Positions 59,326-64,000 of a stretch of 64,000 nucleotides of DNA are shown here, piece after piece (position 1 is the first letter of the stretch; every line of letters begins with the position of its first letter). This stretch comes from Urechidicola croceus (GTDB lineage Bacteria > Bacteroidota > Bacteroidia > Flavobacteriales > Flavobacteriaceae). The notes under the pieces were generated by a model. That model was not told the origin of the DNA, made no database searches, and worked only from the letters and a program-made list of their open reading frames with translations. The position numbers and the translations under genes were made by a program. The stretch spans positions 808,501 through 872,500 of the forward strand of contig CAJIZG010000003.1 in assembly GCA_905181865.1 (NCBI GenBank), written 5' to 3'.

Positions 59326-60696
59326 ATGGAGAACATCATCATTGGAATATTCATTATTGGATATTTAGCAATTGCATTAGAACACAACTTAAAACTAGAT
59401 AAACTTATCCCAGCACTAGCAATGATGGCGATTTTATGGGCTATCGTGTCTTTCGGAATCGACACTTTCCCTACTTGGTTTGATTCAGGAGCCCATCAAC
59501 TGATTGATGGATTTTCTGGTTTTACAAGTGAAGAAAAACAACATTTACTAGAGGAAACGCTACTTCATCATCTTGGAAAAACAGCGGAGATTCTCTTTTT
59601 CTTACTGGGAGCAATGACCATTGTGGAAATCATAGACTATTTCGATGGGTTTTCTACCTTTAAAAATTACATCAAGACAAAAAGGAAGAAGAAACTATTA
59701 TGGATATTCGCTTGTCTAGCTTTTATACTTTCTGCGATTATTGATAATTTAACAGCAACCATCGTTCTAATTACGATTCTTCAAAAAATAATCAATGATA
59801 AAAACACACGACTTTGGTTTGCTGGTTTGATCATAATTGCTGCCAATGCTGGTGGAGCATGGTCTCCTATTGGAGATGTAACTACAACAATGCTTTGGAT
59901 TGCAAATAAAGTTTCTGCGGGGGCATTGGTTAAGTACTTAGTACTACCTTCATTAATATGTATGGTAGTGCCCGTATTTATCGCATCTTTTTTAAAACCT
60001 TTTCAAGGGGAAATTAAAAATTCAGTTACTGAAGACACAGCCACTCAAAGTAAGTATGGATCAAGAATGTTATACATTGGACTAGGCGCGATTGTATTTG
60101 TTCCATTCTTTAAAACAATTACTCATTTACCTCCTTATGTTGGAATGATGCTATCCTTATCCATCGTTTGTGTTTTTGCGGAAATTTATAGCAGATATGC
60201 ATTTACCATTGGGCAAGTTTTTGAAACTGAAAATAAAGAATCAGATAGCTATCACAGCCCTGTGCATAGCTCCTTATCAAAAATTGAGATGCCAAGTGTA
60301 TTATTCTTTTTCGGAATATTAATGGCTGTAGCCGCATTAGAATCTCTTGGTATATTATTTATTGGTGCAGAGTCCTTAAAAACAATCATTCCAAATACAG
60401 ACATTGTTGTAATGTTATTAGGAGTTGGATCAGCCATTGTAGACAATGTTCCTTTAGTAGCTGCCAGTATAGGAATGTTCCAAGAACCCTTAGACAGCCC
60501 ATTATGGCATTTTGTTGCGTTTTCTGCAGGTACAGGAGGAAGCATGTTGATTATAGGTTCTGCCGCTGGTGTTGTTGCCATGGGTATGGAAAAAATAGAT
60601 TTCTTTTGGTACTTTAAAAATATAGCGTGGCTCGCAGCCATTGGCTTTATAGTTGGCTCAATTGCCTTTATGGGGCTTAGAACCCTTTTGAATTAA
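59326..60696 (+). CDS. nhaD: NhaD-type sodium/proton antiporter
   Basis: A 456-residue inner-membrane protein of the NhaD branch of the ion transporter superfamily, with about 12 transmembrane helices. The family features SAIIDNLTATIVLITILQKI, AANAGGAWSPIGDVTTTMLW and SAIVDNVPLVAASIGMFQEP (paired Asp-Asn segments) and GTGGSMLIIGSAAGVVAMGM are present. NhaD exports Na+ in exchange for protons, as expected for a marine organism. The gene ends 3 bases before a strong terminator. Confidence 0.92.
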   Translation: MENIIIGIFIIGYLAIALEHNLKLDKLIPALAMMAILWAIVSFGIDTFPTWFDSGAHQLIDGFSGFTSEEKQHLLEETLLHHLGKTAEILFFLLGAMTIVEIIDYFDGFSTFKNYIKTKRKKKLLWIFACLAFILSAIIDNLTATIVLITILQKIINDKNTRLWFAGLIIIAANAGGAWSPIGDVTTTMLWIANKVSAGALVKYLVLPSLICMVVPVFIASFLKPFQGEIKNSVTEDTATQSKYGSRMLYIGLGAIVFVPFFKTITHLPPYVGMMLSLSIVCVFAEIYSRYAFTIGQVFETENKESDSYHSPVHSSLSKIEMPSVLFFFGILMAVAALESLGILFIGAESLKTIIPNTDIVVMLLGVGSAIVDNVPLVAASIGMFQEPLDSPLWHFVAFSAGTGGSMLIIGSAAGVVAMGMEKIDFFWYFKNIAWLAAIGFIVGSIAFMGLRTLLN

Positions 60697-60699
60697 AAA

Positions 60700-60727
60700 A
60701 AACCCGAGTTTATCTCGGGTTTTTTTA
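60700..60727 (+). terminator. intrinsic terminator of nhaD
   Basis: AAACCCGAG (60700-60708) and CTCGGGTTT (60714-60722) form a perfect 9-bp stem with a 5-base loop, followed by T-run to about 60726. An A-run precedes it. The promoter box for exbB begins 11 bases after the stem. Confidence 0.9.
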
Positions 60728-60732
60728 TGAAA

Positions 60733-60740
60733 TAAATTTG
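60733..60740 (+). promoter_or_regulatory. -7 element of the exbB-exbD-tonB-folC operon
   Basis: TAAATTTG matches TAnnTTTG exactly and ends 63 bases before the exbB start. The expected -33 position overlaps the nhaD terminator stem, as for rlmB. Confidence 0.6.
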
Positions 60741-60803
60741 CACCTGTAATTTCCGATAAGTAATTTCGTTACATAAAAACAAACTCATAAATAAAAAGAC
60801 AAA

Positions 60804-61484
60804 ATGCGACAAGAAACTCAAGAAATCTTAGAAGATGCATTAGCTGAAGAGAAAACACTCTCTATCTATAATTTAATTATGGATGGCGGCACAGGTGGTC
60901 AAATTATTATCGCAGTATTACTTGTGATGCTAGTTGCCGCTCTTTACATCTATTTTGAACGTATTTTTGCTATCAATGCTGTCTCTAAAACTGATGACTC
61001 TTTTATGAACCAAATAAAAGATCATATTTCCAACGGAAAGTTAGACGCTGCTAAAGTACTTTGCGCACAAACAAATTCACCAGAAGCTCGATTGATAGAA
61101 AAAGGAATTTCTAGAATAGGAAAACCCTTAGATGACATAAACACTTCTATAGAAAGCACGGGCACTCTTGAAGTTTATAAACTTGAAAAGAATGTAAGTA
61201 TTTTAGCCACCGTTGCCGGTGCTGCTCCCATGATTGGATTTCTAGGAACAGTTATAGGAATGATTTTAGCCTTTCATGAAATGGCTACCAGCGGAGGGCA
61301 GGCAGAAATGGGATCTTTAGCTGCTGGAATTTATACTGCAATGACTACAACTGTGGCAGGATTAATCGTGGGAATTATTGCCTACATTGCATACAACCAT
61401 GTAGTTGTAAAAACTGATAAAATAGTACATAAAATGGAGGCTAAGGCTGTTGAGTTTTTAGATTTATTAAACGAGCCAATATAA
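60804..61484 (+). CDS. exbB: ExbB/TolQ/MotA-family proton channel
   Basis: A 226-residue inner-membrane protein that, with ExbD, turns the proton gradient into movement of TonB. Three transmembrane helices are visible: about 32-52 (IIIAVLLVMLVAALYIYF), 130-155 (ATVAGAAPMIGFLGTVIGMI) and 175-198 (GIYTAMTTTVAGLIVGIIAY). The MotA_TolQ_ExbB motif region (APMIGFLGTVIGMILAFHEM) is conserved. It is the first gene of an operon with exbD (6-base gap) and tonB. Confidence 0.94.
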   Translation: MRQETQEILEDALAEEKTLSIYNLIMDGGTGGQIIIAVLLVMLVAALYIYFERIFAINAVSKTDDSFMNQIKDHISNGKLDAAKVLCAQTNSPEARLIEKGISRIGKPLDDINTSIESTGTLEVYKLEKNVSILATVAGAAPMIGFLGTVIGMILAFHEMATSGGQAEMGSLAAGIYTAMTTTVAGLIVGIIAYIAYNHVVVKTDKIVHKMEAKAVEFLDLLNEPI

Positions 61485-61490
61485 ACGCGG

Positions 61491-61877
61491 ATGAAATTTA
61501 AAAAAAGAAATAAAGTAAGTCCAGAATTCAGTATGAGTTCTATGACCGATATCGTATTCTTATTACTTGTCTTTTTTATGCTAACCTCGAACGCTCCCAA
61601 CGCTTTAGACATGATTTTACCAAAAGCAAAAGGAAAATCTACCAATACTAAAAATGTAGCTGTAAGTATCAAAAAAAATCAAAATTACTACATCAATAAC
61701 AAAAACATAACCGCTTCAAAAATAGAAGTTGAATTAAGAAATTTATTGGCGGGACAAGATAAACCAACCGTGCTTTTAAGAGTTGAGGAAGGCGTTCCAA
61801 TCGAGAAAGCCGTATATGTTATGGATATTGCAAATCGGAATAAATTCAAAGTAATACTAGCAGTTAGGCCAAAATAG
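61491..61877 (+). CDS. exbD: ExbD-family biopolymer transport protein
   Basis: A 128-residue protein with one N-terminal transmembrane helix. It carries the functional aspartate in SSMTDIVFLLLVFFMLTS (Asp20), the proton-path residue of this family. The periplasmic part includes VLLRVEEGVPIEKAVYVMDI. It starts 6 bases after exbB and is 1 base before tonB. Confidence 0.94.
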   Translation: MKFKKRNKVSPEFSMSSMTDIVFLLLVFFMLTSNAPNALDMILPKAKGKSTNTKNVAVSIKKNQNYYINNKNITASKIEVELRNLLAGQDKPTVLLRVEEGVPIEKAVYVMDIANRNKFKVILAVRPK

Positions 61878-61878
61878 T

Positions 61879-62742
61879 ATGGAAATCTTAAATACGATTC
61901 ATAAAAGAAAATCTGCCGTACTTACGACAATAATTATGTTATTGTTGTTACTCCTTATTTTCTTCTTTGGATTAAAGTATCTAGACCCTCCTATTGAATC
62001 TGGCATTGCTGTAAATTTCGGAACTTCTGAAATCGGTAGCGGTACCGTTCAACCAAGAACACTCATTAAGACCAAAGTTGCTCCAGAGGTTCAAAATCAA
62101 GATCAAGTTTTAGAAGAAGCAGCCCCTTCTAAGCAAAAAGAAAGTGCCCCTGCTGAAGAAGTGCTGACGCAAGAATCTGAAGAATCGATAAAAATAAAAC
62201 AATTAGAAAAAGAAAAAAGAGATGCTGATGCTGCAGCAAAAGCTGCCAGAATAAAAGCCGAATTGGAAGCGCAAAAAGAAGCAGATAGAATTCAAAAAGA
62301 ACAAGATGCGAAAAAACAAAAATTGGACGCTTTAATTGGAGGTATTAACAATAGCGAAGGAGAAGAAGTAGCAGGCCAAGGTGATGATAATATTGGCGGA
62401 GACAAAGGAAAGAAAAATGGTGATCCCAATGCAATTGGTTTCTATGGAACTGGAGGCAATGGAGGACAAGGAGATTATCAGTTAGGGAATCGCAGACCGC
62501 TTTACAAACCAAAACCAGCGTATAAATGTGAAGAGGAAGGATTAGTTGTAGTTACTATTGAAGTAGATAGAGCCGGGAAAGTCATTAAAGCTACTCCTGG
62601 AACCAAAGGCTCTACAAATAGAGCTTCTTGTCTATTATCTCAAGCTAAAATTGCCGCCTTAAAAACAACGTGGGACCCAGATCCCTTGGCAGGATCTAAG
62701 CAAATTGGAATTATCAAATACCGATTTTCATTAGCAGAATAA
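61879..62742 (+). CDS. tonB: TonB energy transducer
   Basis: A 287-residue protein with one N-terminal membrane anchor (VLTTIIMLLLLLLIFFFGL, about 14-34). An acidic and Ala/Glu/Lys-rich coiled middle spans about 75-150 (KEKRDADAAAKAARIKAELE). A glycine-rich linker and a C-terminal TonB domain follow (EEGLVVVTIEVDRAGKVIKA, IGIIKYRFSLAE). The C-terminal CEEEGLVVV start and the conserved YRFSL end fit Bacteroidota TonB. It should energise the SusC receptor at 17545. The folC start overlaps its stop by one base. Confidence 0.92.
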   Translation: MEILNTIHKRKSAVLTTIIMLLLLLLIFFFGLKYLDPPIESGIAVNFGTSEIGSGTVQPRTLIKTKVAPEVQNQDQVLEEAAPSKQKESAPAEEVLTQESEESIKIKQLEKEKRDADAAAKAARIKAELEAQKEADRIQKEQDAKKQKLDALIGGINNSEGEEVAGQGDDNIGGDKGKKNGDPNAIGFYGTGGNGGQGDYQLGNRRPLYKPKPAYKCEEEGLVVVTIEVDRAGKVIKATPGTKGSTNRASCLLSQAKIAALKTTWDPDPLAGSKQIGIIKYRFSLAE

Positions 62743-63959
62743 TGGATTACCAAAACACTATAAATTGGATGTTTACGCAACTTCCAATGTATCAAAACAC
62801 TGGAAGAACGGCCTATAAAAAAGATTTATCCAACACCCATAAACTATCTAAACATTTAAATAATCCTGAACAAAAATTCATTAGCGTACATGTTACAGGT
62901 ACCAATGGAAAAGGATCAACAAGTCATATGCTGGCTTCAATTCTTCAAGAAGCAGGTTATAAAGTAGGATTGTATACATCACCACATCTAAAAGATTTTA
63001 GAGAGCGAATCAAAATAAATGGTAAACCTATTTCTGAAAAAGCGGTCATTCAATTTATTGAAGAACACAAGCCTTTTTTCAAAAATCAAGAATTATCCTT
63101 TTTTGAAATGACAGTTGGATTGGCCTTTAACTATTTTGCTAAAGAAAAAGTAGCGATCGCAATTATTGAAGTAGGCTTAGGTGGCCGCTTAGACTCAACC
63201 AATATTATAAATCCCATATTATCTGTTATAACAAATATTGGCCTCGATCACACGCAAATATTAGGACACACTTTACCAAAAATAGCAGCTGAAAAAGCAG
63301 GAATTATAAAGAATAATATTCCAGTTGTAATTGGAGAATACCAAGAAGAGGTTCATCCAGTATTTTACAAGAAAGCACTGGAAACAAATTCTAGTTTATT
63401 TTTAGCAGAAAAAAATATTAATTCTAATTTCACAACCGACTTAAAAGGAACTTATCAAACTAAAAACGTAAAAACTGCCGTACAATCCATCTACATAATT
63501 AAAGAGCGAGGATTTAAAATTTCTAATTTAAATATAGAAAATGGTCTTATAAATATTGTAAAAAACACTGGTTTATTAGGTCGCTGGCAAATCTTACATG
63601 AATCTCCGTTAACAATTTGCGATACTGCTCACAATAAAGAAGGACTTACTTATGTTCTCGAACAACTACTAGATGAGACTTTCAAACGATTACATATCAT
63701 TCTAGGAGTGGTAAATGACAAAGAATTAAAAAATATTCTACCCCTATTTCCGAAAAATGCTATTTACTATTTTTCTAAACCCAATATCCCAAGAGGGCTC
63801 GATGCCAATATCTTGAAAGAAAAATCATTTAGTTACGATCTTAAAGGTACTGCATACAGTTCGGTTAACAATGCCTTAAAAAACGCACAAAAACAGGCGG
63901 ATTTCGATGATCTAATATTTATTGGCGGTAGCACCTTTGTAGTAGCAGAAGTTGTTTAA
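62742..63959 (+). CDS. folC: bifunctional folylpolyglutamate/dihydrofolate synthase
   Basis: The 405-residue Mur-ligase-fold enzyme adds glutamate to dihydropteroate and to reduced folates. The P-loop is VTGTNGKGSTSHMLASILQE, followed by GLYTSPHLKDFRERIKINGK and AIIEVGLGGRLDSTNIINP. The C-terminal domain has GRWQILHESPLTICDTAHNK and GVVNDKELKNILPLFPKNAI. It overlaps tonB by one base (TAATG). The window ends 41 bases later. Confidence 0.94.
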   Translation: MDYQNTINWMFTQLPMYQNTGRTAYKKDLSNTHKLSKHLNNPEQKFISVHVTGTNGKGSTSHMLASILQEAGYKVGLYTSPHLKDFRERIKINGKPISEKAVIQFIEEHKPFFKNQELSFFEMTVGLAFNYFAKEKVAIAIIEVGLGGRLDSTNIINPILSVITNIGLDHTQILGHTLPKIAAEKAGIIKNNIPVVIGEYQEEVHPVFYKKALETNSSLFLAEKNINSNFTTDLKGTYQTKNVKTAVQSIYIIKERGFKISNLNIENGLINIVKNTGLLGRWQILHESPLTICDTAHNKEGLTYVLEQLLDETFKRLHIILGVVNDKELKNILPLFPKNAIYYFSKPNIPRGLDANILKEKSFSYDLKGTAYSSVNNALKNAQKQADFDDLIFIGGSTFVVAEVV

Positions 63960-64000
63960 CAGTAAACTTAAATTACAAAATAGTTGTTTTTCTAGAGAAT

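Overview
The window is an AT-rich chromosomal segment from a member of the Bacteroidota, almost certainly family Flavobacteriaceae. The evidence is SusC/SusD pairs, the type IX secretion and gliding genes porV and gldJ, TonB-dependent receptors, promoters of the Bacteroidota form TAnnTTTG, and near absence of Shine-Dalgarno sequences. No rRNA, tRNA, prophage or CRISPR array was seen.

Layout. (1) 1-11137, all minus strand: one long translation operon, rpsL-rpsG-fusA-rpsJ, then a 215-base structured spacer, then rplC-rplD-rplW-rplB-rpsS-rplV-rpsC-rplP-rpmC-rpsQ-rplN-rplX-rplE-rpsN-rpsH-rplF-rplR (cut by the window edge). A textbook promoter lies before rpsL. The spacer holds a REP-like repeat and an attenuator-like hairpin. 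(2) 11140-23676: two SUS-type outer-membrane glycan or peptide uptake loci. The first (SusC, SusD, lipoprotein) is wrecked by frameshifts and stop codons. The second (SusC, SusD, two lipoproteins) is intact and starts 23 bases after the end of an IS3-family remnant. (3) 23692-38248: housekeeping and envelope genes (rlmB, a rhomboid protease, rarA, three unassigned envelope genes, a polysaccharide deacetylase, a frameshifted mltF, a RadC-family gene, trkA-trkH, porV) with a dead HAD phosphatase gene. (4) 38630-44542: gldJ, murF, and a minus-strand operon pfkA-gapA-BadF/BadG-type kinase. (5) 44706-47523: a small membrane protein gene and a chimera of two decayed genes, a Tat-exported metallophosphoesterase and a TonB-dependent receptor. 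(6) 47545-56569: nitrogen assimilation block on the minus strand, with porin-PII-Amt read first and then gltB-gltD. (7) 56796-63959: dead acyl-CoA dehydrogenase, anmK, nhaD, the energy-transducing exbB-exbD-tonB set, and folC.

How the genes work together. TonB-ExbB-ExbD energises SusCD and other TonB-dependent receptors; porV and gldJ belong to type IX secretion and gliding; murF, anmK, MltF and possibly the BadF/BadG kinase make or recycle peptidoglycan; the porin, Amt, PII and GltBD form a complete ammonium uptake, sensing and assimilation route.

The most notable general feature is pseudogene load: at least eight genes or fragments carry stops, frameshifts or truncations, usually several independent lesions each. 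This looks like a genome in active decay. I found no convincing new multigene system. The best leads are the rpsJ-rplC spacer, a GC-rich palindrome over the -33 region of the porin-PII-Amt promoter, the absence of porU between porV and gldJ, and repeated terminator-promoter superpositions with very short mRNA leaders.
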